A DNA stretch of 64,000 nt from Sorghum bicolor (GCF_000003195.3 NC_012872.2:57889695-57953694), one strand, 5' to 3'; positions 49,529 through 61,972 are shown, numbered from the stretch's first letter. A program made the numbers and translations. The notes: a model not told the origin generated them from the sequence alone.

Positions 49529-49949
49529 ATAATTTTTTTTCCAATCTGAATCCGACCGATAATACATAAAACTTCTCTGTGGGCCTACCAACAAATCCCA
49601 CGGCAGCCACCTACTTCAGGCCCCCACAGCCCATAAACTCAATCATTGTCGTGATTCGGCCCATTTAACTTGCCGCGTATCTATACGACTGAGACATGAA
49701 CTGAAGTGAACTCACTCAAGAATGTTAACCGAAATGTTAAAGTTCTACTTAGGTTAATCCCTTACCCATGGGGATTGAGCACAAATGATCACAATACCTA
49801 CTCCCTTCAAGTCCACCCCCTACATTCCTAATAAAAACCCAAAAATCCCTACGGCGGAAATTCAATACCGGTCTTGCACAGGTATGGTTAATGAAAAGGA
49901 AAAGAAAAGATAACCTCAACATGCTAAGCACACAGCCACTTTAGGCAGA

Positions 49950-51408
49950 CTGAAGCTACACATCATCGACCAGGCAAAAGGAAGACTAGCTGGCTGGCAA
50001 GGTAGACTTCTTCTCAATGTAGCGGCTCGAAGAGAAGGTCAGATCAGTCCTGAGCGCCGCTCTCCAAGTGCCCTAAACAATTTACACGAGACTTGGACAA
50101 AACATGGCGGTTCTTCCTATGGGCAGGCGACCAAGAACTATCCGGAATTCCGGAGGCAAATGCAAGGTGAGTTGGCCGATAGTGACAAACAAGTCCAGCA
50201 AAATTGGCCTTGGAATTTTGGACCTCCATCGTTTCAGCAGGGCCCTTCGACTTAGATGGCTATGGCTCGCTTTCACAAATCCGGACAGGGTCCGGAAAGG
50301 AATGGGGAACTGCCCATCGATTAACACGGACAGAGCGCTATTTGCAGCTGCAACTAGAAGTTCAGGTCATGAACGGCCATCGGGCATGTTTCTGGTCTTC
50401 GAGTTGGATGCAGTGTCAGACTCTAAGTAACCTCTTTCCAGCCTTGTTTAATTGCAGTAAGTGAAAGAACAGAACAGCTGCTGAGGCACTCCAAGGAAAC
50501 AAATGGATCTAGGACATTGCATATGCTCTGAATGACACCCTCTTATCCAAAATTTTCCATCTTTGGACACTCTTGCTAGGTTGTGGTTTCAATAGTAATG
50601 AGCTTGAAGAAGACAAAATCACTTGGACTTCGGAAGCCTATGGGGAATATTCAGCTCGCTCTGCTTATCAAATACAATTCAATGAACATTATTCCTCTCT
50701 GTTCCCAAAAATGATTAGGAAAATCTGGGTGCCGGCGCGATGCAAATTGTTTCTTTGGCTGCTCCTACAAAATAGAATCTGGACAGCAGATCGGCTACTG
50801 CTACGAGAATGGCCCAATAATTATTTCTGTCCTCCATCTCTATGCGAGAGAAGTTTGGAAACAGTAATGCACTTATTTGTTGAATGTCCAGTCTCGAGAA
50901 CCATATTGGCAGCATGTGGAGCACAACCAAAATCTGAAACCTGACTCCTGGAGCACCACTCAACACATAAATAGCAGATTTGTCGAAATGTTCAGTAGAG
51001 GGAGTAAGAAAAATGCAAATTCTTGCAATACTGGTTCTGGAAACTATGGAAACAAAGAAATGACAGGATTCTCAAGCAATTTTTTAAGCCTCCACAATCC
51101 ATGCTAGCGGAAACACATGATGAAGTTCTCCTGTGGTCTTCGGCTGGAGCGTAGTAGCACCACTACTACAAGTTGTATTTTCAAGTAATATGTAATATGT
51201 ACTTTTTTTAACTTTAAAGCCTACGGTGGCTGTCTTTATTAATATGTCCACTGAATTGGTACTTTTCTTAAAAAGCCTAATATGTATTTTCAAGTAATAT
51301 GTAATATGTATTTTCAAGTAATATGTAATTTGTACTTTTCTTGTGCTTGTCCAATCTATCCTTATTAATATATGCCGGTAATCAATCCGGACCTTTCAAA
51401 AAAAAAAA
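49950..51408 (+). pseudogene. LINE 3' half (RT end, zf-RVT, 3' tail)
   Basis: Plus-strand frames, broken several times, give RRSVLSAALQVP-like RT sequence, then GGKCKVSWP and GLGILDLHRFSRALRLRWLW, then ITWTSEAYGEYSARSAYQIQ, IWVPARCKLFLWLLLQNRIW and LETVMHLFVECPVSRTIL. These are the C-terminal reverse transcriptase and zinc-binding regions of a LINE ORF2. The 3' end reads TTAATATATGCCGGTAATC ... GGACCTTTC followed by an A-run (about 51397-51408), the expected tail. It is 5'-truncated and dead. Confidence 0.8.
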
Positions 51409-54400
51409 ACCTCCCCAAGACAGTTTCCTGTTTACCGGAGCGAAACAGTACAGATGGTGCTTTGTGACACCCCGAAAACCACAAATACACCGGGATGCTA
51501 CTAGACTACATAAACAACAGCTGCACACAACCAATAAACAATTTGGCAGCATCTTCTTTGTATTTATAGCAAGCGGAAGAATAAAATATAAAAAAATATT
51601 GAAATACCAAACTAGGATTAATGAACATCCTAACGTAAATAAGTTACTTCAACAAGAATTAAGTTTAACACCCACACTTTAACAACCGCCTTCAAAACCA
51701 ATAAGCAAACCAAATTATTATTTATTAAAACACAAGGTCTCTAAATGAATAAGTGTGTGACGTGCAGCTAATTCCCTTCCCTTCCAAGTAAGCATCAAGT
51801 ACCTGGATTGAGTAAAGCAAGAGTGAGATGAAACATCTCAGCAAACGAACTTGTTTGGACAAGCTATTTAAACCACAATTTGAATTAACATCAATTTAAT
51901 ATGATGTTCCCAATTGACATAATATCATACTAAAGTAACAATCTTCCAATTTGGAAAATAGCCAATAATACAGAGCTTCATAATAACATGGATAAAATCC
52001 CTTCAATAACATACTTCTCATGAATGCATATGAATGCAATGCATATGTCTCCTGCTTGCACACCCAACAAGATGTGGAGCTGCATCCCATGATGCGTACC
52101 GGTACAGTCATGACTATAGGTCAAGACATAACTTCCAATGCCAATGAATGATGCAATGCACTTGGCATGTTGCAACAAAATTAATAAATCACCAATGATA
52201 CTCCAACTTCAAATTCAGGTTTGCGGGCTAGCCACAAATAACAATATAACATAATACCATCACCATAAGTACTTAAATAAGACCATAATTTAACTAAGAC
52301 TAAATATATCCAAATCATAAATTTTAGATATGAGAGAGGTGACATTCTTATAGACAATAAACTGTAGGTGATAAAAATAACAAGCCAAAACGGTAGCAAA
52401 CCACCGCTACATTCACTTGCCCCTTTACCGAAGGAGAACAAAAGCACTAGCGATGTTCCGAAGTGCTACCACCTGATCACAAATACTACTCAGTACATAC
52501 ACCAACATACAAGCAAGAGTAAGAACAAATACGCACTAAAGCGCCCCAAACCCGACATTCAAGCCTCTACCGTTTGCGCTACCGATCAAGACAGCAGCGC
52601 CGACTCTTCTCTTTTTCATATACTTCAGAATACTCATCCAAAAATTACCACAATTTATCAGATCATGTAAAACTCTGTTATATACAACTTTTGTATTGTA
52701 AGTTTTTGCATCAGAGATCTGCAAGATGGTATAATTAACCATAGAACACAACTGAATATTTCTGACCTTCAAAACAGAACAACAAACTTCAAAAATTCAT
52801 AACAGGAGATATACTTATTCAAAAGTTACAAACTTTACCAATCTAGAAAGCTTAACAAAAATCCTAAAACCTTTGTTAATAATCAAAGACCTAATTATTT
52901 CATTAACAGGGTCAAAAACTGCTTAGATCCAAAACTGTCCAGATTTTCGTCACTGGAAACCAGTCAGATTGAAGAACATGAACGTAAATGACTTCGAGAA
53001 TTTCTCCACTAAACCCAAATTCTAAATAAGCGATTTAATTCGCAAAACTTGATCAGATGAAGGGGATTAATATTTGGCTTCTCACCTAGAGAACCACAGC
53101 GAGCACGACGCTGAAACTCCCGGCGTCTACTCCTTCTTCTCCGCCTCTTCACCTTTCCATCATCTCCGATCCAACTCGCCACGATCCTTGCCGCCACAAA
53201 AGCCTTGTTATTCCGATCTACGCCAAACATGGCTAAGCCCTCATGGACAGCAAAAGGGACATGGTGGATCAATGGGACAGCCAAGATACAAGGTATAACC
53301 TAACCGTATTTTTCACGGGAGGAAGAATGACCACCACGGATGACCGACGGCGGCGTTAAAACCCTAGGCCCTATTCTTCTCTTCCCTCTTCTCCTTTCTC
53401 TTTTATCCCCTCTCCTTTTTTTATCCTGAATATGAAAAGCTATGGATGAAACCTAAAGGCCTTGGAGAGGATATAAAAGGCCACCACGGGTACTGTAGCG
53501 GCGCGGCACTGTAGCGTCACGCTACAATAACAAGGGTCCTGTTTATTTTTTCTTTTTAAAACTTCTGAAATTTATATCTCCATGATCCAAATTCCAAACA
53601 ATACATATGAGTAGTGCAACTGAAAGCATTCGACGAGCTCTACGCATCTCTGATCATTCATTTGAGTGATGGATAAAATTACAATTATTATTATTTTGCT
53701 ACTTTACACTTCTAACGCAATAAACGTATTCAAGACGTTACACTCTTTGCTGGAGCAAAACAGTTTCAAACAGCATGAACCAGGAAGGAGGAATATAAAC
53801 AATGGTAGAAGTAAATATGTAATAAGGACAGTAAGTGACAAAATTATGTACAAAAGTCAGCAAAACCATGAGTTTATTGCACACATGCATGGATTGGTTC
53901 TCATAAGACAAGAAAACATTGCAGCAAGAATGAAGAATCTTAGGAAAATAGCAGAATTTTTTTATAAGGAACAGGGTTCAGATCAATGACAACCAAAGAA
54001 TGACATCGAAAACATAGCAATGTAATACAGATAAACCATAAACTACTTAATCCGGTCGAAGAAACAGCACCAGGATGGAAGCAAAAACAGTTAGTGTTTC
54101 TTTAATCAATCTAGAGCCATAATGAAACAATTTCATAAATAGTGCTAAATCACTAACAAGTGATCCAGCCATTAATCTCCCAGAAAAACTGTATCCCTCT
54201 TTTTTAATAATTCCATAGGAATGAAAAACTGTATCTCTCTGCATACAAACAAAGACAGATAACACACTCAGCAATTTGGAGTTAGCTGCTACAAAACAAT
54301 GTTTTTGTTACTTAAGCAGGAGCTCAGCCATTCAGTAGTAGGCAGGGACGAAGTTACACAACCTAATGAGTTCAAACTGAAACTGAAAACAGCAACGTGC

Positions 54401-54621
54401 TGGATATTAAAAAGACTGAGATTCATAAGCAGACCAGCATAGAGAACTCTTGGTTGTGCACCATAACAAAAACGAACCAGCAGTAAATTTGATTTGAGAG
54501 ATAGAACCCTTCTAGCTTCACGCTAAAACTGATCTATGGCAGAATAAAAAGCATTCCAATCTAAAGACTGGTGGTTCACCGTTCACCAGATCTAAGATCT
54601 TGAGAAATGAAGGTCCAATTA
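51409..54621. other. AT-rich region, possibly an unclassified LTR-type repeat in part
   Basis: The segment starting TGTGACACCCCGAAAACC at 51465 and extending to about 53540 has long A-rich plus-strand stretches and a GC-richer end with TATAAAAGG at 53474. It resembles the long terminal repeat of a retroelement, but I could not find a matching second copy, a CA end or a target duplication. The minus-strand frame at 53009-53284 is unrecognised. 53660-54620 is AT-rich and non-coding as far as I can see. Confidence 0.25.
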
Positions 54622-55070
54622 TCACTGCATTTTCTCAGTGGTGAAAGAAACATCGCATTGGATAGCGAAATGGTCATCCTTGAGATACTCTAATTTCTCC
54701 AATTCTTCCCTACTGATGAAATCCTTGAGGCCCCAGCAATCTCCACGTGAAAACTTATGCATCCCCACATCGCGTGGCAACGCTGGCCTGCCAAGCTGAT
54801 CGAGTAGGCTGAACTGTGATTGCACTGGGACGACCTCATCCTGAGAACTGACAAGTGTGAGGTAGAGAGCAATGTGGCGCCTATATTTGGAGTGGCTGCC
54901 ATTGGGGTAACACAGGAGACGCCAGATGTGGCCATCAATGTCGAAGTCACATGATTCAATGCCCTCACCATGGCTTATCGCCTCTTTCAAAGTGTGAGTA
55001 GCCATCAATCCTCAGAAACGTGGGAAGCACTCACTGGCTTTGAGACAATAGCAGATGCGGAGCGCAACAC
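54622..55070 (-). pseudogene. MATH-domain remnant of a BTB-MATH (BPM) gene
   Basis: The minus-strand frame from ATG 55005 to a stop at 54622 encodes most of a MATH/TRAF domain: FDIDGHIWRLLCYPNG, IALYLTLVSSQDEVV, then HKFSRGDCWGLKDFISREEL and DDHFAIQCDVSF. In BPM proteins, which are substrate adaptors for CUL3 ubiquitin ligases, a BTB domain should follow; here a stop comes directly after the MATH domain and no BTB sequence is seen downstream. Further family sequence (SASAIVSKPVSASHVSED) continues upstream in another frame to about 55070, so there is a frameshift near 55006. The BPM family is greatly expanded in grasses and rich in such remnants. A short functional MATH-only protein is less likely but possible. 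Confidence 0.75.
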
Positions 55071-56099
55071 TTGTCTAGCTGAGGACCGCAACATAGGGGC
55101 TCCCATGGAAGATGTACTGATGGAGGTAACCAGCTGTGCGTGCTTCTCAGTTAGAGAAATGTCTTCTTGTCAGATTTTGCCTGAAGGAGATATCATGTTT
55201 TTCAATTTTGATATCTCACCAACAAGGTATGTAGCACAGAAGCAATACATATAATTATCTTAGGAAATCTGAGCCCAGATCAATTTCATTCAATTTGGGC
55301 AATTCTAGTTTTTGAAACCGAAGGCAACAAATACAGCCTTGCATATTCAGATGACGAACGCTGCTTTACAAATCAACTACAAGAACTTAGATTGCACAAG
55401 ACCAGATTACTATACGAATTGACAATTAGGGAACATATGAAAAATTTGAATTCGACTTATCACATACCAACTCAAATAACCACCCACATAAATGTGATGG
55501 ACCCAATTGATGGAATTGAGGCATATTGTTATTTCTCAAGCATTTGGTTAACAAATGTGTTTTCTGATAGCAAAATTATCGACACCAATCAACCAGAGAT
55601 TACACAAAACCCAGGAAACCTATGAACATGCTTAGGATGACCATGGTTCATGAGTATCACACTTAAGACATGGCGATGAACATCATTACCTAGACCCAAT
55701 AGGTGCAGCCTGCAAGGATTGTGGGTACAGCCGGATGAAGGGCTTGGAGTGGCAGTTGGTCGTGGCCGGGTCAGAGGTCTGTTTGCTCGTTTGAAAAGTC
55801 ATAGCTAAAATTATTTGCTGACAGAAAAACACTGCTGAAAAAAAAAAACGAACAGAGCCGACGTCGCGGCGGACCGGGAGTCAAGGATGAGGTGATGCCT
55901 AGGCAAGGACAACGGCGGCAGCGGCCAGCGGGGGCTTCTGCTTCCCTTGGCACGAACGGCGGCGGTTGAGAACGACCTCGAAGGAGGGAGGAGGATTGCG
56001 CAGTTGTTGGGATGCAGAGCAGCCGTAGGCGAGGACACCTCCACACCGGCGACTGCCGAGCCGCCGATGGCGCGATGCCGACGGTAGGAACCCTACCTA
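55071..56099. other. Intergenic region upstream of the MATH remnant
   Basis: No gene is recognised. 55840-56080 is GC-rich, with Arg/Pro-rich minus-strand frames that look accidental. A small repeat of the type seen at 5725-5812 lies at about 55780-55850. Confidence 0.45.
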
Positions 56100-56152
56100 A
56101 GACCTTGTTTTGTTCTTTTTGGAAATGAGCGTAGCACTTTCGTTTCTATATA

Positions 56153-56661
56153 CACTTTGTTTAGTTTCAAAAATTTTTTGGAAAATCGACACTGCTGTGT
56201 AATTAGTTTGTGAAAACCTCCGTGAAAATCTGTGCAAACCACGGCAAAAAAGTCATCTAAATTCACCCAAAAAATCACACATGTAGATGATATGATGATA
56301 CACAACCTTGTAAAATATCTTATCCAAACTCGAATTCGTTTGTGAGATATAAAAATAACAAATTTCTAGCAAATCCTGTGGACACCTTTGTGGCTTGAAA
56401 TTTGTTATTTTTATATCTCACAAACAAAGTTGAGTTTGGACAATATATTTTACAATATTATGTATCATAAAATCATCTACATGTGTGATTTTTTTGATGA
56501 ATTTAGACAACTTTTTTGCTATGGTTTGCACAGGTTTTCACGGAGGTTGTGGTTTGCACTAGATATGTTCCCAATTAGTTTTTATTCTATAATTAATACT
56601 TTATACATGTGTTCAAAGATTCACTATGACAAAGAATCTTGGTGAATAACTAAATAAGGCC
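56153..56661. mobile_element. Tourist-like MITE, family A, copy 21, split by a fold-back insertion
   Basis: The left part (CTTTGTTTAGTTTCAAAAATTTTTTGG ... GTGTAATTAGTTT) and the right part (AATTAGTTTTTATTC ... ACTAAATAAGGCC) are the two halves of one family A copy. They are separated by the element at 56210-56572. A further partial family A left end lies at 56101-56150. Confidence 0.75.
56210..56572. mobile_element. Fold-back MITE (Mutator-like?) nested in copy 21
   Basis: Long inverted arms (GTGAAAACCTCCGTGAAAATC ... against ... GTTTTCACGGAGGTTGTGG) of about 165 bp flank a loop of about 30 bp. The 9-bp word AATTAGTTT is present on both sides (56201-56209 and 56573-56581) and occurs once in uninterrupted family A copies, so it is a target duplication. 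The 9-bp size points to a Mutator-type element. Confidence 0.78.
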
Positions 56662-56900
56662 TTGTTTAGTTCTGAAAAGTGAAAACTTTTCGAAACTGTA
56701 GCACTTTTGTTTATTTGTGACAAATATTATCCAATCATGGACTAACTAGGATCAAAAGATTCGTCTTGTGATTTACAGCTAAACTGTGTAATTAGTTTTT
56801 GTTTTCGTCTATATTTAATGTTTCATGCATATGACACAAGATTTGATGTGACGGAAAATCTTGAAAACTTTTTGGTTTTCAGAGTGAACTAAACAAGGCC
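56658..56900. mobile_element. Tourist-like MITE, family A, copy 22
   Basis: It starts GGCCTTGTTTAGTTCTG and ends GAACTAAACAAGGCC; flanks are TAA and CAA. It shares its left terminus with the right end of copy 21. The TTTACAGCTAAACTGTG sub-type core matches copies 4 and 24. Confidence 0.88.
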
Positions 56901-57060
56901 CAAGGCCTTAAATATCACAAATTCACACACGCACATCACGGACTACGGGACTATAAACGGGAATCTCTCTCCTGATGTGTCACGTGCTCCAGTTTGCTTG
57001 GTGGGCTGTTGGTGGGCCGGATTTTTTCCTCACCTGACCAGCTTGTTTTTTGTTTTGTGG

Positions 57061-57575
57061 TACTCACTCTATATCTATACAAAAGTCTTTTAGGACAAAC
57101 ACGGTCTTCAGAGTCTAACTTTAATCTTTTTTTTTTAAAAAAAATATTTATCAAAAAGTGGTATATGTACTTCTGTGTCTCTAAAAGCTTCAACTTCTAG
57201 AGTTGCCCTAAGTCAAAATTTTAAAACTTTATCTGAATTTCTAGAAAAAACAATAAGATTTATAGTACCAAATTAATACCATTAGATTTATTATAGAATA
57301 TGTTTTCATTATATATTCACTTTATGTCATAGATATTAATGCTCTTTTTTATAAAGTTGGTCAAACTTAAAAAAAATGACTGGCGCGAATTCTAGAAGTT
57401 GAAGTTTTGAGGGACATATGGAGTATATTTTTATGAAAGTATTTTTTAAGACAAATTTATTCATATAGTTTTCACATTTTCAAACTCAACAACTTAAAAG
57501 TTATTCATGATTTATATTTCCAATGTCTGACTCAAATCTTGTCCACATTGACTTTCCTTATAGGTATGGAGGGAG
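57061..57575. mobile_element. Outer Stowaway-like element interrupted at 57170
   Basis: The left part has TACTCACTCTATATCTATAC. The right part (57425-57575), with ATTTTTATGAAAGTATTTTTTAAG ... TATGGAGGGAG, shares body words with the Stowaway copies at 14612-14867 and 29663-29912. The middle is occupied by another element. Confidence 0.6.
57170..57423. mobile_element. Nested Stowaway-like MITE
   Basis: The left end CTTCTGTGTCTCTAAAAGC and the right end GAGGGACATATGGAG are imperfect inverted repeats, with TTCAACTTCTAGA/TCTAGAAGTTGAA just inside both ends and TA on both flanks. It lies inside the older element at 57061-57575. Confidence 0.75.
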
Positions 57576-58415
57576 TATGTATATGAAAGGAAAAGCTTTA
57601 TTATACTTCTCTAAACTATTGCAATTCAAACTCTAAAATCGTACATTTTACCTTTAAACTCTTGAAACTATTTAAATTACCTCTTTGTTTTGGTTTGGAG
57701 TGATGGATGTCCCTTTTTTAGTTAAAGATATGGTAAATACTAGACAAAGTTTCTAAATCATAGAAAATGTCCACGTGCTTTTAAAAATAAAAAATCCTAA
57801 ACATTTATAGTCCATCAAATATATCTTTGATGATTTTTAAAAATAGATTTAGCTCTATAAAAATAGAAAAATATCAAAAAATCTAGAAAATTCTAAAAAC
57901 ATTATCAATGTATAAACATGTACTAAAAAATTGCATGGCAAAAACTGATATACAACTAGCATGAATGCAACATACATTAATATTGAATGCATTAGTGTTT
58001 GTTGCTTATTATGAATTTTAAGATGATAACTTTTAAAACATGTTTATACGCCGATTTAAATGTTTTATGGATTTTCTAGTTTTCTCGATAATATTTGCAT
58101 TTTCCTAGAGATAAATATATTTTTGAAGCATCCAGAGATGCTTTCATGAGCTCTAAATATTTTATTTTGGTTTGATATATCGCATCTATCTTTAGTTTTT
58201 TTTATCATTTTTAAAGTATTAGAGATATTTTATGTGTTTTTTTTTACCTTATCAAGTTTTTACCAATATTTATCAAAAAAAGATGAATCCACCTCAAAAA
58301 CCAATCCAAACCAACTAGGGATGTAGTCTGAATAATTTGGAGAGTTCAAAGGATAAATATCTAGTTTTCAAGTTTGATGAGGAAAGTCAAACTACGACAA
58401 TATTTATGGAAGGTA
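57576..58415. other. AT-rich repeat-like intergenic DNA
   Basis: No gene. The first 100 bp resemble one arm of the fold-back at 49313-49528. Confidence 0.45.
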
Positions 58416-58668
58416 CTCCTTCCATCCTAAATTATAAGCATTCCAAAAATATTAGAGAGTCAAAGCATCTTAAGTTTGACCGAAATTATAGAAAAAATTA
58501 TAAAGACTTATGACATTAAATAGATATACTATAAAAATATAATTAAAAACCTAATGATACTTAGTTAATATCATAAATGTTATTATCTTATCATATAAAT
58601 TTGGTCAAACTTAAAATGCTTGACTCTCTAAAATTTTTGGAATACGTTATAATTTGGGATGGAGGGAG
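58416..58668. mobile_element. Stowaway-like MITE
   Basis: The left end CTCCTTCCATCCTAAATTATAAG and the right end TTATAATTTGGGATGGAGGGAG are inverted repeats, with TA at both flanks. It is 253 bp and related to the copy in TBL intron 2 (17974-18229). Confidence 0.87.
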
Positions 58669-61106
58669 TAGAATGAACTTTTTCCTACCAGATTTTTCAA
58701 TTTCTCCTAGTAATGTGGGGTTCTCCTAGTGTTTTAGCATTTAAAATTTAGTATAAACTTTTCCCTACTAAATGCCTCCTAGTGAGGATTTCCTAGTGTT
58801 TAACTAGTGATAGTGTTTTATTACTAACTAAAAACACTAGGAGAACTCCACTATTTTGGTAGTGATATGACAATTTGGGAGAAAATTTACTTGCGGCAAG
58901 TTTGCAAAAACTCCTCTCTTACATACAACCTCTCATCCATTATCATGTGTCCATGCAAATGAATTGACTCCACATATGCTCCTCCCTTCTCGTCCAAAAA
59001 TAACTTTTTTTATTTAAGCATTTCACATTTTAACTCACCAAATAATTTGCCGAAATGGGCCCCGGACCTCGGCACTGCCTTGGTTATACGTCTCGACAGC
59101 ACATCCTTTGGCGCCAAGCTACGATACATGGCGAAGACATGGAGCTTACATGGCAGAGGGTTCAGCGCCAATAGCATATGACACCGAGCTCCCGGACCTA
59201 GGCACCAAAGTATGCGGCACCCAACTTGATGCTAAATGGCGTGGCACCAAGACCTAGAGATTTAATCCCACACACAATCGTCCGCTTAGGTGTTGTTCCT
59301 TCTTTTCTCCATGCTTGACGAACAGAACGACAAGGGGATGTTTCTCACTCCAAATTCCTCTCGTCCCCTTTCTCATCTATCTACTCTAGCTATAGGACTA
59401 CGGATCTTGGTTTGGATCTGGTGAAGCAAGGTAATCTTCTTCCTCTTCCTTAGTTTTATCCATGTTTAGTTTGAAGTTCTTGAATGATTTGGTTGTAACC
59501 CTATGATAAAACTAACAAAATAATTTGATTTTGTTTGGTTAGGGATTCAAAATTACTTGCTAGATTTGCATATTCATGACAAAATATTTTGATTTTATTT
59601 GGTTAGGGATCCGAAGGCAAGTAATCCGAACGGATGCTCCTCATAAAAGCAAGCAATCTGGGCGAACACTATAACCAAAGCCAAACTTGAATTCGAACCA
59701 AATCTCTATGACTCTGGCCCAACCTTTTTGATACCCTGATCAAATCCATGGAAAACATAAAACCCTAATACTATCTCTGAAGAAAATGTCCATTCTTCAA
59801 ATTTTATCGTCCCAAAATTATAGCTCAAAATACTCAAATTATCTTATGACCAAAATCTCCAAAAAGATTGTCAAACCTTAACACGATCTTATGTCTCTTT
59901 TCTCCTTCTATTCAAGCTCTAATTTGTTATTGACCCAAATCAAGTGTCCCTCTTTCTTTTTTTACCAACACATACAAATCCATATCTAGGCCAATGCAAG
60001 TTGGATGCGGGATAGCAGCCTAGCTCTTCTCTTGATCAGGTAATGGATGAGCCCAATCTTCCCTCCACTATTTCTTCTATTGGACCTAAACCCACCAACT
60101 TAGCCAACAAAATCCAAACCCATCCCTCTCTCATTCTTCTCCCTCTACTAGCCACCCCTTCCTCCTCATGCCACCCTCTTCATTATTTTCAAATGGCACC
60201 AGACTCATATGTAGATTCCTTACGAGTCAAAAGGAATCGTCAAAACAAGTAGACATACATAATCTATCAGGGTGTGTTGTGTGCCACTATCTTTTGGGCT
60301 ATTAGATCACGTATCGTGTCAGAGTCCATTAGAGACATGTCTAAGGGTCCTTGGCCGTCCCTGACTCCCTAGTATTATATATGCAACAACCGTCACCCAA
60401 TTTAGGAGGTTAGGTCTTTGTGGTTGTAAGCCAAATTGTGAGTGCTTCCACCAGATCGATCGAGAGGTGCCTCAACCTAATGAAAGATTGGACACCCCCA
60501 CTTCCATCAGGTCACAAGCGTAAACAAATGTGGTCACTCATAGTACAGACTGATATCAGCAGCTCACGCATGTCAGTGAAGGGTTCAACAGTTTGTTTGG
60601 AAATACTTAATGTGCTAATGGATATTGACATGATGATGAAGCTAGCTAGTGGCTACTTGAGACAATTGTGACTCTAACATATCGACATGAGCAAGGTTGT
60701 GATGAATCTGTTGATGTTTTATGTCAAAAGACTGAAAGAGGCAAATATGGGTCCACAAGAGAAGATACAATATAATTCAAAATTTAAATTTATCAAGGGC
60801 GCAAGGAAAAGAAGTATTTGTGAGAGCCGTGGTTTCATCAAGACATGGAGCTCAAAAAAGAAACAGTAAATGGTACCTTAATTTGGCATTAGTAAAAATT
60901 ATACAACCACGATATAGGAGTGAGAATAAAATGAAGATGAGGAAAAGAAGGTGATAGCCTTATAAGTCACTAAATTAGTAGATAGATGTATGGTGTTCAC
61001 ATGCGGTGAAGACGCAAGGAGAGAGGGTGATTACAATTAATTCAAAAAATAAATTAAATAAAATTATTTTAAAAATACTTTCAATTACTATTTAGAATGA
61101 AAACAT
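58669..61106. other. Intergenic, unresolved repeats and short frames
   Basis: 58680-58870 has CTCCTAGTGTTT/AAACACTAGGAG inverted words, a likely small MITE. 59050-59280 repeats GGCACC/GGCGCC words in a pattern I associate with grass repeats but cannot classify. Plus-strand frames at 60420-60671 and 60687-60869 have moderately natural composition (MKDWTPPLPSGHKRKQMW) but no domain that I recognise. Confidence 0.35.
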
Positions 61107-61775
61107 CTAGCTATCCATGCTATTTGCACGAGTCACTTCCTAGTTTAACTATTCATTTGGTAGGGATTTGGATTATTTTTAAAAGCATTTCTCCATTGAT
61201 TCTAAATCAGTTTCGTGGAACCATTTGGCTAGGCCGTTGTATTCTTGAAACTAGAACTAGAATCAGAAAAACCATGAGTGTTTCATTGGACTGGTAAAAT
61301 ACGAGAATCAGTTCCAACTGAGTATCCCTGAAATGTTTCTTTTTTTTAGTGCTTGACAGCAATTTTAGGGATTCTATTGAGAATTTGAAGCGTGTCTCAC
61401 TACCAAACGCATTTGGTAAGGATCTAGCTATCCATGTTTGCATGAGTCACTTCCTAGTTTCACCGTGCATTTGGTAGGGATTTAGATTCTCTTTAAAAAC
61501 ATTTTAGATCTCGATTCTCTTTAAAAACGTTTCTCTGTTGATTCAAAACCAGTCCGTGGAATTATTTGTCTAGCTTGCTGGATTCCCTTGCAACTAGAAC
61601 TAAAATTAGGATTGTTGGGATGGACTAGTAAAAAACAAGAATTGGTTCCAAGTAATTATCCCTGAAATTATTAATGTTTCATTTGTAGTGGTTGACAGCA
61701 ATTTAAGCGATTCTATCAAGAATCTAGAACATTTCTCACTTCTAAACGCACACCGATTCTATCAAGAATCTAGAA
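61107..61775. repeat. Tandem direct repeat, unit about 317 bp
   Basis: The unit beginning CTAGCTATCCATG and containing GAGTCACTTCCTAGTTT and CATTTGGTAGGGATTT occurs at 61107 and again at 61424, with moderate divergence. The second unit also carries a short internal duplication of GATTCTATCAAGAATCTAG (about 61710 and 61755). Confidence 0.8.
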
Positions 61776-61782
61776 CATTTCT

Positions 61783-61972
61783 CACTCACAATGCAAGACT
61801 CTATCACAGAGTCCAAGACATATTATTTATGGTATTTTGCTGATGTGGCAGCATATTTATTGAAGAAAGAGGTAGAAAAAATAAGACTCCAAGTCTTATT
61901 TAGACTCCAAGTCCACATTGTTCGAGGTAATAAATAACTTTAGACTCTATGATAGAGTCTGCATTGTGAGTG
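61783..61972. mobile_element. MITE with CACTCACAATGC termini
   Basis: The left end CACTCACAATGCAAGACTC and the right end GAGTCTGCATTGTGAGTG are near-perfect inverted repeats over about 18 bp. It is 190 bp and non-coding. The target duplication is not clear, so no superfamily is given. Confidence 0.7.

Noticed and set aside
53009..53284. Minus-strand 91-codon frame with RRRRRSRRRE
   Set aside because: It has no recognisable domain and low-complexity basic content, within an unclassified repeat-like block. Not called as a gene.
60420..60869. Two adjacent plus-strand frames of 83 and 60 codons
   Set aside because: Composition is not unnatural, but there is no family match, no clear splice link and no promoter. 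Left as unresolved intergenic sequence.
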